NCBI RefSeq assembly: GCF_022394535.1
Contig: NZ_CP089414.1
Coordinates: 2,108,001-2,172,000, forward strand
Length of the DNA stretch: 64,000 bases
Direction: 5' to 3'
Origin: Dyella terrae
GTDB taxonomy: Bacteria > Pseudomonadota > Gammaproteobacteria > Xanthomonadales > Rhodanobacteraceae
Position 1 is the first letter of the stretch; each line of letters begins with the position of its first letter. Below the pieces are notes generated by a model. The model did no database searches, was not told the DNA's origin, and saw nothing but the letters and a program-made list of their open reading frames with translations. Positions 1 to 12,920 of the stretch are shown in pieces. The translations under genes and the position numbers were made by a program.

Positions 1-512
1 GCCCATTACCAACCCTGCGACAACTCGGCCGCGCTCACCTTTCCACATTAAGTGTCGACCCAAACCAAGCGACTGGCGCGCAGATGCAAGCGGACAGGCA
101 TGACGCGCTCACCCACCAGAAGCGAAAGAGAACACCGTGCAACGTTGAATCAATCACGATGCAATTTCCCCACGGAATGGCGCAAGCCAAAGCCCAGGGC
201 GAAAACCGTGGATCTCAAACGCAAACAATATTTGGACGTCTCTGATGACGAGACGAACGAACCCGGATATCTCTGACGCCCCTTATGCCCAACATCCTCT
301 GGGGCACACTCACTAGCAGAGCACAGGATGCGTTAACGCCCAGTCGCCGCTACGTGGATATCCACCATCACCGTATGCGCATCCACTGACGTTGAACATG
401 GGCATCACAGACGGAGATGCCGAAGATCGTAGCAACCATGACGGGGGAAATTACCAACCACTTCACCGTATTCCTACGCACTCATGCGCCCCCCCAAGAG
501 TGCGACAGGCAA
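1..512. other. no convincing gene
   Basis: Open frames here are short and arginine/proline-rich, with no recognisable domain and no good ribosome binding site. I see no tRNA, terminator or repeat. The stretch ends at a broken remnant of a cysteine desulfurase gene, so it may be decayed sequence. Confidence 0.5.
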
Positions 513-608
513 TCACACCAGTCGCTTGCGCATTTCCATCAATGCCGTGATGTACGCATCAACTTGTTCGCAGGCGTTATAGAACGCGAGCAAGACACGC
601 AACAGCGC
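513..608 (-). pseudogene. remnant of cysteine desulfurase (sufS-like) 3' end
   Basis: The minus strand encodes a peptide ending LLAFYNACEQVDAYITALM and then EMRKRLV before a TGA. It lines up with the C-terminus of the intact SufS at 3513-4760 (LAFYNTREEVDAFITALLK). The DNA also aligns with about 3520-3605. Homology stops abruptly near 608 and no upstream catalytic part is present, so this is a fragment of a second or older copy. It lies directly 3' of the TPM-domain gene. What is seen is the similarity; that it is decayed is inferred. Confidence 0.6.
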
Positions 609-638
609 AGATGCTCGCGGACTTTTTATTTCCGAAGC

Positions 639-1688
639 TCACCAACTGCCGGAAGCGCCACCGCCACCCGAACTGCCTCCGCCACCTGAATAACCCGACG
701 ACGACGAACCAGAGCTACTGCTACCCGAACCGCCGCGCCTTCTCCGGCTCTCCGTACCCACCAAGCCAGCGCCAGCAGGACCGGTCCAGGTGATCAGCTG
801 TCCAAGGGTTGGCGGCCATGCTTCGACGGCGGATTTGCGCTTGCCCGTTCCACCGTGCTCGTATTCATAGCGCATACGCCGGCGACGCCAGAGCATCGCC
901 ACCAGCACATGCGTGGCATACGCCAGCACCACCGCCCACCACGGCCAGACCAGCAGCAACAGCGGCAAGGTGAGCGGCCCAAGCAGGAACAGCATCCACC
1001 AGCTTCCGCCTTCCTTCGACATCCACGCGAACAGCAAGCAGAACAACAGCACACCCACCATGAACCAGCCGGCGCCGGACTTCCAAAAGCCCATGCGCGC
1101 GATCACCTGATTCGGCGTTTCCTGCGGCGGCGCTGCCGCTGCGGATGCATCCCCATCGAGGACGCCCAGTACACCGTCCACACCCGATTCGACGCCAGCG
1201 ACATAGTCGCCATCCGCGAAATGCGGCCGCATGCGCTCACGGATAATGTGCGAACTAGCCAAGTCGGTAAGCGTGCCTTCCAGCCCGTAACCCACTTCGA
1301 TGCGCATGCGGTGGTCATCTACAGCCACAACGATCAGGACACCGTTGTCCACGCCCTTCTGGCCCAGCTTCCACTGCGCGAACACGTCGTTGGCGTAGCT
1401 TTCGATGTCCTGCCCGTCCAGGCTGCGGACCGTCAGCACCACCACCTGCTCGCCGGTGCGCTGTTCGTGCGCCGCCAGCTTCGCCTCGATAGCGGACGCA
1501 TCCTTGCCCAGCACGTGAGCATCGTCGTTCACTCGCCCCTGCAAGGCCGGCACATCGGTGGCGTGAAGCTGGAAAGCCAGCATCAGCAACAGCACGCCAA
1601 AAACATGCCGTACATGGCGAAACGTAGAGATTTTCAAGGCAACTTGCTCCATGTCATCCATTTCCATGCGTGCCAGTGAACGCGCCAA
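639..1688 (-). CDS. TPM-domain (YgcG-like) membrane protein
   Basis: Predicted secreted or periplasmic TPM-domain protein. A hydrophobic N-terminal segment (residues about 28-43) looks like a signal peptide. Residues about 48-170 carry the TPM pattern, including GVLIVVAVDDHRMRIEVGYG. Membrane segments follow at about 207-222 and 230-267, then a Gly/Ser-rich tail (about 310-349) as in YgcG proteins. The role of the family is poorly defined; links to membrane protein quality control have been proposed. No lemA partner lies next to it. The start is uncertain: internal ATGs at 1667 and 1652 also leave the signal peptide intact. Confidence 0.85.
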   Translation of the reverse strand: MARSLARMEMDDMEQVALKISTFRHVRHVFGVLLLMLAFQLHATDVPALQGRVNDDAHVLGKDASAIEAKLAAHEQRTGEQVVVLTVRSLDGQDIESYANDVFAQWKLGQKGVDNGVLIVVAVDDHRMRIEVGYGLEGTLTDLASSHIIRERMRPHFADGDYVAGVESGVDGVLGVLDGDASAAAAPPQETPNQVIARMGFWKSGAGWFMVGVLLFCLLFAWMSKEGGSWWMLFLLGPLTLPLLLLVWPWWAVVLAYATHVLVAMLWRRRRMRYEYEHGGTGKRKSAVEAWPPTLGQLITWTGPAGAGLVGTESRRRRGGSGSSSSGSSSSGYSGGGGSSGGGGASGSW

Positions 1689-1784
1689 GCATACCGCTGC
1701 CTCGGCAGAACTTCAGATGCATCCGGGTGATACGTTCCATTGGCGGGACTATAGTCGCGCAACGCCCCTTCCTCAGAACACTCT

Positions 1785-2054
1785 ATGAAAATCATTGCCG
1801 CAACGCTGCTCGTTCTCGCCTTGTCGGCCTGCGCCACGTCATCGCCGACGCCAGAGCACAACGATACGAAGCCATCCATCGGCATGGCCAACCCGGCCTC
1901 CGTGGCCTGCATCAAGCAGGGCGGCAAGCTCGACCTGCGGCAGGACATGGCAGGCAACGTCAGCGGCATCTGCGTATTCCAAGATGGCAGGCAGTGCGAG
2001 GAATGGGCTTTGTTTCGCGATAACCAATGCGTGATGCCCGACAAGAAGCCGTGA
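1785..2054 (+). CDS. DUF333 lipoprotein
   Basis: An 89-residue protein with a lipoprotein signal (LLVLALSAC, lipobox Cys at about residue 16), so probably anchored in a membrane. The mature part has the DUF333 pattern: NPASVACIKQGGKL, then GICVFQDGRQCEEWALF. The family is often labelled hemolysin-like without experimental basis. It is a single gene transcribed away from the TPM gene and towards the convergent decarboxylase gene. Confidence 0.85.
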   Translation: MKIIAATLLVLALSACATSSPTPEHNDTKPSIGMANPASVACIKQGGKLDLRQDMAGNVSGICVFQDGRQCEEWALFRDNQCVMPDKKP

Positions 2055-2078
2055 CGCAAAGACAACACGGTGAATGAG

Positions 2079-3470
2079 TTAGGGCAGCAGCCGCTGCAGC
2101 GCTTCAAACGTCCGGTCGACATCGTCCATGGTCGTGCGCCAGTTGCAGATCGCTGCGCGCAGGATAGGTTGGCCATGCAGGGACGATGGCGATACATAAG
2201 CCGTACCATCGGCATGCAATGCCTTCTGCAGGCGGGCAATGGCCGCTGCATTTGCATCCACTGGCGCGAAGCACACCACGTTGAGCCGCACGGGTGCCGC
2301 CAGGCGCCAGCGTGGATCACCCGCGATCAGTTCGCCCAGTCGCTTCGCCGCCCCACAGTTGCGCTCGACCATCTCAGCGTAACCATCGCGGCCGTAGGCC
2401 TGCAGGGTCATCCACAAGGGAAGCGCGCGGAAGCGTCGTGAGTTCTCCGGCGCAAGGTGTAGGAAGTGATCGGGTATCGGCTCAGGCACGGGCAAGTAGG
2501 CCGAATGGTTCTGAAAGACTTCCAACTGCAGCGGCAGGTGCGCGGTGTAGGCAATGGCACAGTCGTAAGGCACGTTAAGCCATTTGTGCGCATCCACCGT
2601 CACCGAGTCCGCCGCTTCGATGCCCGCCATCAGCGTACGCCGAGGCACTGATGCCGCGGCCACGCCACCGAACGCCGCATCCACATGCAGCCAGAAACGA
2701 TGCTGCCGCTTGAGTTCTGCCAACGCGGCCAGATCATCGAAATCGACCGTATTTACCGTACCTGCACTCGCGACCACGATGCTCGGCTGGTCGCCACGCT
2801 CGCGCAGCAGTCGTGCGAGCTCATCTACCCGCAAAGCCTCACGACCATCCTGCTGGGGAATCACATGGATGGCATGGCGACCCATGCCCGCCATGCTCAA
2901 CGCCTTGAGCGTGCTCGAATGTGCACTGCCCGCGAACACCGGCACCGGCGGCAGGCCGTGTAAGCCCTCCGCAGCGACGTCGCGACCGTACTCGTGCCCC
3001 ACCCATTGCCTTGCCATCGCCATGCCAACGTAATTGGCCATGGTGGCGCCGGTCACGCAGGTGCCCGTCCAGGCCGAAGGCCAGTCGAGCAACTGCCGCA
3101 GCATATCCACCGCCTGCAACTCGATCACTGACGCGCAGGTGTCGCCGTTGCGCTGCGTGTTCTGGTCGTACGTGCTGACCAACCAGTCGGCCGCGAGCGC
3201 CGCAGGCGTGCCGCCGCCGGTCACGAAACCGAAGTACCGCGCTCCTGGGCTACCCGAGAGCATCGCATCGTAGTCTCGGTGGAACTGTTCCAACGCTTCG
3301 AGTGCACCCATTCCCTGCTCGGGCAGCACAACATGCGCGGACACGTCGCGCGGCAGGCTGGCCGCCACGGGCCGCTGGTCGAGTCCATCAAGGTAGGCGC
3401 CTGCTAGCTCGCGCGCGCGATCGAGGATCGCGTCCATCGCGGCGAGGTCATTCTTCAGGTGCGTGTGCAT
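2079..3470 (-). CDS. PLP-dependent decarboxylase (aromatic-L-amino-acid decarboxylase family)
   Basis: 463 residues, full length for group II PLP decarboxylases. Visible motifs are HVDAAFGG (Asp to the pyridine nitrogen) and the Schiff-base lysine in VDAHKWLN (about residue 295). It should decarboxylate an amino acid such as tryptophan, tyrosine, DOPA or glutamate; the substrate cannot be read from sequence. It sits 42 bp downstream of sufS on the same strand, so it may be transcribed with the suf operon, although a role in Fe-S assembly is not expected. Confidence 0.88.
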   Translation of the reverse strand: MHTHLKNDLAAMDAILDRARELAGAYLDGLDQRPVAASLPRDVSAHVVLPEQGMGALEALEQFHRDYDAMLSGSPGARYFGFVTGGGTPAALAADWLVSTYDQNTQRNGDTCASVIELQAVDMLRQLLDWPSAWTGTCVTGATMANYVGMAMARQWVGHEYGRDVAAEGLHGLPPVPVFAGSAHSSTLKALSMAGMGRHAIHVIPQQDGREALRVDELARLLRERGDQPSIVVASAGTVNTVDFDDLAALAELKRQHRFWLHVDAAFGGVAAASVPRRTLMAGIEAADSVTVDAHKWLNVPYDCAIAYTAHLPLQLEVFQNHSAYLPVPEPIPDHFLHLAPENSRRFRALPLWMTLQAYGRDGYAEMVERNCGAAKRLGELIAGDPRWRLAAPVRLNVVCFAPVDANAAAIARLQKALHADGTAYVSPSSLHGQPILRAAICNWRTTMDDVDRTFEALQRLLP

Positions 3471-3512
3471 GCGATTCCTTCGTAGCCAGTGACATCCCTG
3501 CCCTTGCTGCGC

Positions 3513-4760
3513 TTACATCAGCAGCTTGCGCACCTTCAGCAACGCCGTGATGAATGCATCCACTTCCTCGCGCGTGTTGTAGAACGCGAGCGAGGCGCGC
3601 AGCGTGGCTGGCACTTTGAAGAACTGCATCAGCGGATGGGCGCAATGGTGACCCGAGCGCACAGCCACGCCCTGCAGATCCAACAGCGTAGCGAGATCCG
3701 TAGCCTGCGCACCCTCGATCAGGAAGGAAATAACCGGCTCCTTGTCCAGCGCTTCGCCGAACAGGCGCAGGCCGGGAATATCCCGCAGCCGCTCCGTCGT
3801 GTAGGCAAGCAACTGCTGCTCCCACGCGTGGATGGCGTCGAAGCCGATCGAATCGTAGTAATCGATGGCAGCACCCACACCGGCGAAGCCAGCGATATTC
3901 GGCGTACCCGCCTCGAACTTGTGCGGCGGGGCGGCGAAGGTGGTGCCGGAGAAACTGACCTCGCGGATCATCTCACCGCCGCCGAAGAACGGCGGCATGG
4001 CTTCGAGATGCTCCTTGCGCGCCCACAACGCACCGGTGCCGGTGGGCGAAAGCATCTTGTGACCGGTGAAGGCATAGAAGTCGCAACCGATCGCCTGCAC
4101 GTCTACCGGGCGGTGCGGCACAGCCTGTGAACCATCCACCACCAGCGGGATGCCGCGCTTGCGGCATTCGCGGGCAATTTCACGCACGGGGTTGACCGTG
4201 CCCAGCACGTTGGACACGTGCGTGACACAAGCCAGCTTCACGTCGGGCGTGAGCATCTCGAAGTATTTCTCGAGGATCAGTTCGCCGCGATCGTCGATAG
4301 GTGCGGCCTTCACGGTCGCACCCGTGCGCGAGGCGACGATCTGCCACGGCACGATGTTGGCGTGATGTTCCATCACCGTGGTGAGGATGCTGTCGCCTTC
4401 TTTCAGACGCGGCATCGCATAGCTGTAGGCGATCAGGTTCATAGCCTGCGTCGTGCCCGAGGTGAGGATCACCTCGTTGCGCGACGTCGCATTGACGAAG
4501 CGCGCCAGCTTATCGCGGGAACCTTCGTAGGCCGCGGTGGCTTCCTCGCCGAGCAAGTGCACGGCGCGCGACACGTTGGCGTTGCGCAACCGGTAGTGCT
4601 GGTCCACCGCTTCGATCACGCTCAACGGCTTCTGGCTCGTATTCGCGTTGTCGAAATAGATCAGCGGCTTGTCGTGCACGGTGCGCGACAGCAGCGGGAA
4701 GTCCGCGCGGACGCGCTGCACGTCGAAAACGGTGGGGCTCGGTCGGGTCTGTGCGTTCAT
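3513..4760 (-). CDS. sufS: cysteine desulfurase SufS
   Basis: Releases sulfur from cysteine as a persulfide for Fe-S cluster assembly. It has the PLP lysine in FTGHKMLSPTG (about residue 228) and the catalytic cysteine in SGHHCAHP (about residue 366) of the class II NifS/SufS type; 415 residues is the normal length. It is the last suf gene of the operon Rrf2-sufB-sufC-sufD-sufS. No sufE or sufU partner is seen in the window. Confidence 0.96.
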   Translation of the reverse strand: MNAQTRPSPTVFDVQRVRADFPLLSRTVHDKPLIYFDNANTSQKPLSVIEAVDQHYRLRNANVSRAVHLLGEEATAAYEGSRDKLARFVNATSRNEVILTSGTTQAMNLIAYSYAMPRLKEGDSILTTVMEHHANIVPWQIVASRTGATVKAAPIDDRGELILEKYFEMLTPDVKLACVTHVSNVLGTVNPVREIARECRKRGIPLVVDGSQAVPHRPVDVQAIGCDFYAFTGHKMLSPTGTGALWARKEHLEAMPPFFGGGEMIREVSFSGTTFAAPPHKFEAGTPNIAGFAGVGAAIDYYDSIGFDAIHAWEQQLLAYTTERLRDIPGLRLFGEALDKEPVISFLIEGAQATDLATLLDLQGVAVRSGHHCAHPLMQFFKVPATLRASLAFYNTREEVDAFITALLKVRKLLM

Positions 4761-4795
4761 CGTGATCCTTTCGCCAAGATGCCGTCGCTCGCCGC

Positions 4796-6115
4796 TCAGG
4801 CGGAGGGAAGGTGTGCCATCAGCTGCGTGTTGATGTGTTCGCGCAGCCCATCGTCCGCCAGCCCGCCGAACACAGCGCGGCAGAACGCTGCCGTGAGCAT
4901 GGCGCGCGCTTCGGCCAACGGAATGCCACGCGAGCGCAGGTAAAACAGCGAACGCTCGTCAAGCTGGCCAACGGTGGCGCCGTGCGCAGCCTTCACTTCA
5001 TCCGCGTAGATTTCCAACTCGGGTTTGGTATCGATCTCGGCCTGGCCGGACAACAAGAGATTCTTGCTGCTGAGGCTGGCATCGCTGCCATCCGCGCCCG
5101 CGGCCACCACGATGGCGCCGCGGAATACGCCGCGCGAACGCTCGTCAGCTACGCCCCGCCATACCGATTCGGACGTCGTATTCAACGCCTGGTGACGAAT
5201 CGACATCTGCGTATCCATGTGCTGCCGCCCGCGCAGCGTGAACACGCCGCGCGTATCCAGCCGCGACTTGTCGCCCGCCAGCACGGCATGCAGGTCATGG
5301 CGCACCAGCGAACCGCCGAGTTCCATCGCGTACAGCGCCGCGTGCGCATCTGCATCGAGGTGAATGCTGTCGTGGCGCACCAGCGTGCTGCCCTCCGACG
5401 CGTCCTGCAACGTCACATGGCGCAACTTGGCACCCTGACGCAGCACGATGTCGGCCACCTGCGTACCCAGGTCTTGCTGTGCGCCGGACGACACATGCTG
5501 CTCGACGAGCGAAAGCTCCGCGCCTTCGCCCAGTTCGATCACATGACGCACGTGCCATGCCAGCGGGCCTTCAGCCGGTGCACCGATGAACAGCAGACGC
5601 ACGGCCTGCTTGATGTGGATTCCTGCAGCGACGCGCAACACCACGCCGTCGCCGGCCAGCGCCGCGTTGAGGCGTGCAAAGACGTCACCGCCCTCGCGAT
5701 AGTGCCGTGACAAGGCGAAGCGCAGCGGTTCGGCATCACTCTGCAGTGCCTGCGATAGCGGCTGCAGGCTCAAGCCTTCCGGCAGTGGGTCGACGCGCGA
5801 CAGATCGGGGCGGAACACACCGTTGACGAAGACCAGCGAGGGGCCGTCGACACCGGGCAAGGCAAAATCTTTCACGTCGATGGAACGCGTGGCCGCCTGC
5901 GCGTCGCCCGGCGCAAACCGGCGCTGACCCAGCGCACGGAGCGCGGTGTACTTCCAGGCCTCCATGCGCGTGTCCGGCAGGCCACCGGCGGCGAACGCCT
6001 CGAGATTCTCGCGACGCGCGGCATCCAGCCAGCCGATGCCGCTGCCCGGCAGGCGTGCCTGCGCGGCAGCCTCCAGCAGCGAGTCGACGAAGGGCGTGCG
6101 CTGCGGCTCACTCAT
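4796..6115 (-). CDS. sufD: Fe-S cluster assembly protein SufD
   Basis: Scaffold subunit of the SufBC2D complex. About 439 residues with the SufB/SufD beta-helix core (WRGVADERSRGVFRGAIVV, and the conserved end DERSLFYLRSRGIPLAEARA). The chosen start ATG (6115) overlaps the sufC stop as ATGA, implying translational coupling; a longer frame to 6157 would read into sufC. The N-terminus is variable, as usual for SufD. Confidence 0.95.
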   Translation of the reverse strand: MSEPQRTPFVDSLLEAAAQARLPGSGIGWLDAARRENLEAFAAGGLPDTRMEAWKYTALRALGQRRFAPGDAQAATRSIDVKDFALPGVDGPSLVFVNGVFRPDLSRVDPLPEGLSLQPLSQALQSDAEPLRFALSRHYREGGDVFARLNAALAGDGVVLRVAAGIHIKQAVRLLFIGAPAEGPLAWHVRHVIELGEGAELSLVEQHVSSGAQQDLGTQVADIVLRQGAKLRHVTLQDASEGSTLVRHDSIHLDADAHAALYAMELGGSLVRHDLHAVLAGDKSRLDTRGVFTLRGRQHMDTQMSIRHQALNTTSESVWRGVADERSRGVFRGAIVVAAGADGSDASLSSKNLLLSGQAEIDTKPELEIYADEVKAAHGATVGQLDERSLFYLRSRGIPLAEARAMLTAAFCRAVFGGLADDGLREHINTQLMAHLPSA

Positions 6116-6882
6116 GCTGAGGCTCCAGTCAGTGCGGGGTCCTTGTCGTTCACCCACGCATAGCCCTGCTCTTCCAGCTTCAGCGCCAGCGTCTTGTCAC
6201 CGCTCTGCACAATGCGGCCGTCGGCCAGCACGTGTACGAAATCCGGCTCGATATAATCGAGCAAGCGCTGGTAATGCGTGATGACGAGGAAACCGCGTTC
6301 GGCCGAACGCAGTGCATTCACACCCTGCGCGACCTGCTTGAGCGCGTCGATGTCCAGACCCGAATCGGTTTCGTCGAGGATCGCCAGCTTCGGCTCCAGC
6401 ACGGCCATCTGGAAAATCTCGTTGCGCTTCTTCTCGCCACCCGAGAAACCTTCGTTCACCGCGCGGTGCAGCAGCTCGTCGGAGATCTGCATGATTTTCA
6501 GCTTCTCGCGCACCAGCTTGAGGAACTGCATGGAGTCCAGTTCCTTCTCGCCGCGCTGCTTGCGCTGCGCATTGAGCGCGGCGCGCAGGAAGTAGGTGTT
6601 GTTCACGCCCGGGATTTCCACCGGATACTGGAAGGCCAGGAACACACCGGCGGCGGCGCGCGCTTCCGGCTCCAGCGCGAGCAGATCGACGCCGTTGAAG
6701 GTCACCGTGCCTTCGGTCACTTCGTAACCGTCTCGGCCCGAGAGTACGTTACCCAGGGTGGACTTACCGGCGCCGTTGGGCCCCATGATCGCGTGCACCT
6801 CGCCCGGGTTCACGGTAAGCGTGAGGCCCTTAAGGATGTCCTTGCCCTCGACGCGGGCGTGCAGGTTCTCGATCTTCAGCAT
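6112..6882 (-). CDS. sufC: Fe-S cluster assembly ATPase SufC
   Basis: ABC-type ATPase of SufBC2D, 256 residues. Walker A is GPNGAGKST, the signature is FSGGEKKRNE and Walker B is LAILDETDSGLD, the Suf-specific form. It energises SufB/SufD during cluster assembly in the cytoplasm. An 82-bp gap separates it from sufB; it overlaps sufD by 4 bp. Confidence 0.97.
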   Translation of the reverse strand: MLKIENLHARVEGKDILKGLTLTVNPGEVHAIMGPNGAGKSTLGNVLSGRDGYEVTEGTVTFNGVDLLALEPEARAAAGVFLAFQYPVEIPGVNNTYFLRAALNAQRKQRGEKELDSMQFLKLVREKLKIMQISDELLHRAVNEGFSGGEKKRNEIFQMAVLEPKLAILDETDSGLDIDALKQVAQGVNALRSAERGFLVITHYQRLLDYIEPDFVHVLADGRIVQSGDKTLALKLEEQGYAWVNDKDPALTGASA

Positions 6883-6964
6883 GGTGGTTTCTTCAGTTGG
6901 CGGCGCCGTGGCGTCGCAGTTTCAAATGGTGGGTTTGGGCTTGCCGTGATCGCGCGAAGCGGGA

Positions 6965-8490
<1,526 letters not shown>

Positions 8491-8494
<4 letters not shown>

Positions 8495-8925
8495 CCGATC
8501 GGATGGATTTCGATGCGACGACTGGGTGGTTTGAGCATGTCGGACAGGCTGACGGCGCGAAGGGCGCTGTCTACGACGCTGTTGACGTGTTGCCAGTTAG
8601 CGCGCACGCCGCATTGCGACTCGCGCTCGCACTGGCCTTCGGCGAGGCTGCATTCGGTCATGCCGATGGGGCCTTCCAGCGCTTCGACGATCTGCGCGAG
8701 AGTGATTTCCCCCGCCGGACGTGCCAGGCGGTAGCCGCCGTTGACGCCGCGAAAGGACTCCACCAGTCCGGCATGGCCGAGCGACTTCAGGAGCTTGCTC
8801 ACGGTGGGCAGCTCCAGACGCGCCTCATCGGCGATCTGCGCCGTGCTGAGCACGTCGTCCGGGTGGGCAGCGATGCAAGTCATCACCACCGTGGCGTAGT
8901 CGGTGAGTCGGCTGACGCGGAGCAT
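8491..8925 (-). CDS. Rrf2-family Fe-S regulator of the suf operon
   Basis: 144 residues from [15 protein letters not shown]. An N-terminal winged helix is followed by a cysteine cluster in [15 protein letters not shown], the arrangement that ligates an Fe-S cluster in IscR-type regulators. It is probably an Fe-S sensing repressor or activator of its own operon (SUF assembly regulator, SufT/IscR-like). It is the first gene of the suf operon and is coupled to sufB. The reading frame extends upstream to 9066, but that part is not homologous to the family. A candidate operator lies 31 bp upstream. Confidence 0.93.
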
Positions 8926-8955
8926 GGGGAATCGGCCAGGGAGACTGCGGGAATC

Positions 8956-8972
8956 GGTACCAAAATGGTACT
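8956..8972 (-). promoter_or_regulatory. candidate operator of the suf regulator
   Basis: Inverted repeat GTACC-ATTTT-GGTAC (read on the minus strand), about 31 bp upstream of the Rrf2 gene start. Symmetry, spacing and position fit an Rrf2-family operator for autoregulation, but the binding specificity is inferred. Confidence 0.4.
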
Positions 8973-8974
8973 GA

Positions 8975-10925
<1,951 letters not shown>

Positions 10926-10938
10926 ATGACAGGTTCAT

Positions 10939-10985
10939 GGCCCCTCTCTCCCCTGTCTGGGGAGGCGGATGCGGAGAGAGGGGCC
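10939..10985 (+). terminator. hairpin after amtB
   Basis: Perfect 13-bp arms GGCCCCTCTCTCC and GGAGAGAGGGGCC flank a loop of about 21 nt. There is no clear T-run, so it may act as an RNA stabiliser rather than a classic intrinsic terminator. Confidence 0.5.
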
Positions 10986-11064
10986 GCCTTCTGGTTGGCC
11001 GGTGCGCCTACAGTTCGTGCTTAGCTGCCGCTAAGCTTTACGGCATCGCCCTTTGCAACATGCC

Positions 11065-12075
11065 ATGACCTCCGCTTCCGAACGCGCCGCCGCACGACTG
11101 GCCTGGACCCGCGCCACCCTTGGCGACGCCACGCTTGAACTCTCCTCCGCCTCCTCGGACGCCAGCTTCCGCAGCTACTGGCGCGCGGAGCGCGGCGGCA
11201 AGACCTGGGTCGTGATGGATTCCCCACCGGCGCAGGAAGATCCTCGCCCTTGGCTCCATATCGGCGAACGCCTCGCGTCAGCCGGTATCCACGTCCCCAA
11301 GGTGTATGCCAGCGATCTCGAACAAGGCTTCTTGTTGATCGAAGACCTCGGCACACACCTCTACCTGCCTCGGCTAAACGATGAAACAGCCGACCCGCTT
11401 TATAGCGACGCGATGGATGCGCTTCTGCTCATGCAAACGCGTGTCGAGCATGCCGATCTGCCGCCGTTCGATCACGCCATGCTGATGAAGGGTTTGGAGG
11501 TGATGCCGGAGTGGTTCCTGCAGCGACACTTTGGCTACACGCCGACTTGCGGTGAGTGGGATGTGCTGGAGGCGGCGTTCACCACCATCATCCATAACGC
11601 GCTTGAACAGCCGCGTTGCTTCGTGCATCGCGACTATCACAGTCGCAACCTGCTCATCGTGGATCACAACACGCCGGGCGTGATCGACTTTCAAGGCGCG
11701 TTGTCGGGCCCGATCACCTATGACCTGGCGTCGCTGCTGCGCGACGCGTATGTCGTATGGCCGCGCCAGCGGGTGGAAAACTGGGTGGAGTCGTACCGCG
11801 GGAAGCTGCTGCACGCCGGCGTGATCGATGCCACCACGACGCGCAAGCAGTTCCTGCGCTGGTTTGATCTCACCGGACTGCATCGCCACGTGCGCGTGCT
11901 CGGCCAGTTCTACCGGTTGTGGTATCGCGATGGAAAGCCCGGCTATCTCGCCGATGTGCCGCGCGTGTACGACTACATCATCTCCGTCGCGAGCAGTTAT
12001 CCGGAGCTGGCTGACTTCGTCGAACTACTGAAGCGACACGCAGAAGGTCATGACCTGACGCAGGTGAACGCATGA
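11065..12075 (+). CDS. amgK: N-acetylmuramate/N-acetylglucosamine kinase AmgK
   Basis: Aminoglycoside-phosphotransferase fold, 336 residues. The catalytic loop CFVHRDYHSRNLL and the metal-binding VIDFQGALSGP are both present. With MurU next door it is assigned to the anomeric sugar kinase of peptidoglycan recycling, which phosphorylates MurNAc/GlcNAc at C1 and bypasses de novo UDP-MurNAc synthesis. A TTG start 12 bp upstream is possible. It overlaps murU by 4 bp (ATGA). Confidence 0.93.
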   Translation: MTSASERAAARLAWTRATLGDATLELSSASSDASFRSYWRAERGGKTWVVMDSPPAQEDPRPWLHIGERLASAGIHVPKVYASDLEQGFLLIEDLGTHLYLPRLNDETADPLYSDAMDALLLMQTRVEHADLPPFDHAMLMKGLEVMPEWFLQRHFGYTPTCGEWDVLEAAFTTIIHNALEQPRCFVHRDYHSRNLLIVDHNTPGVIDFQGALSGPITYDLASLLRDAYVVWPRQRVENWVESYRGKLLHAGVIDATTTRKQFLRWFDLTGLHRHVRVLGQFYRLWYRDGKPGYLADVPRVYDYIISVASSYPELADFVELLKRHAEGHDLTQVNA

Positions 12076-12773
12076 GGCATGCACTGATCTTCGCGGCGGG
12101 CCTAGGCGAGCGCATGCGTCCGCTCACCCATCACACGCCCAAGCCCTTGCTGACGGTGGGTGGCAAGCCACTGATCGAATGGCATCTGGAGAAGCTCGCC
12201 GCCATCGACGTGCGCTATGTGGTGATCAATACCTCACATCTCGCTGACCAGTTTCCCGAGACGCTGGGTGACGGCTCGCGCTGGGGATTGCGCATCCGCT
12301 ATGCCTACGAAGGACCTACGCCGCTGGAAACCGGCGGGGGCATGCTCAATGCGCTGGGCTTGCTCGGCCCCGAACCTTTTATCGTCATCAGTGGCGATGT
12401 GTGGACCGACGTTCCTTTCGCCACCCTGCCCGTCGAGCCTCGTGGCGCAGGACATCTGCTGTTGGTGGACAACCCGCCGCATCATCCCGATGGCGACTTC
12501 GGACTCGATGCGCAGGGTTTGATCCATGACGACGGCGCACCGCGCCTCACCTACAGCGGCATCGGGGTATTTCGCCGCGAACTGCTCAACAGGTGGCAGG
12601 ACGTTATCCATGACGCTGGATCGCAGCAGACGCCGCCCCGCTTCAAGCTGAGGCCGCTGCTTGAACGAGCCATCGCCCGCCAGGAACTCAGCGGCAGCCA
12701 CTATCGCGGCGCCTGGACCGACGTGGGCACCGCAGAACGCCTGCGTGAACTCGACGAACGTCTACGCCGCTGA
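12072..12773 (+). CDS. murU: MurNAc-1-phosphate uridylyltransferase MurU
   Basis: 233 residues, nucleotidyltransferase fold. It has the N-terminal signature FAAGLGERMRPLT, then KPLLTVGGKPLI and the metal-binding SGDVWTD. It converts MurNAc-1-P to UDP-MurNAc directly after AmgK. The start overlaps the amgK stop, so the pair is one transcriptional and translational unit. Confidence 0.94.
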   Translation: MRHALIFAAGLGERMRPLTHHTPKPLLTVGGKPLIEWHLEKLAAIDVRYVVINTSHLADQFPETLGDGSRWGLRIRYAYEGPTPLETGGGMLNALGLLGPEPFIVISGDVWTDVPFATLPVEPRGAGHLLLVDNPPHHPDGDFGLDAQGLIHDDGAPRLTYSGIGVFRRELLNRWQDVIHDAGSQQTPPRFKLRPLLERAIARQELSGSHYRGAWTDVGTAERLRELDERLRR

Positions 12774-12920
12774 GGCAGCCGGCTGAAAGGTGGCCAGCGC
12801 AAAATCCTGCCGGTTGGATGCCACCGGACGTGGGCGGTATCCTGAAACCGCCCGGTTCTGTAGAGCGCCCCACGCTTTCTCCCACCTGCAGGACCGCATA
12901 CGTTTCCTCGCAAGGTGTCG

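Noticed and set aside
855..1679. Long plus-strand frame opposite the TPM gene
   Set aside because: Shadow frame of a GC-rich gene; the same applies to other long opposite-strand frames over suf, secD and the 59114 gene.
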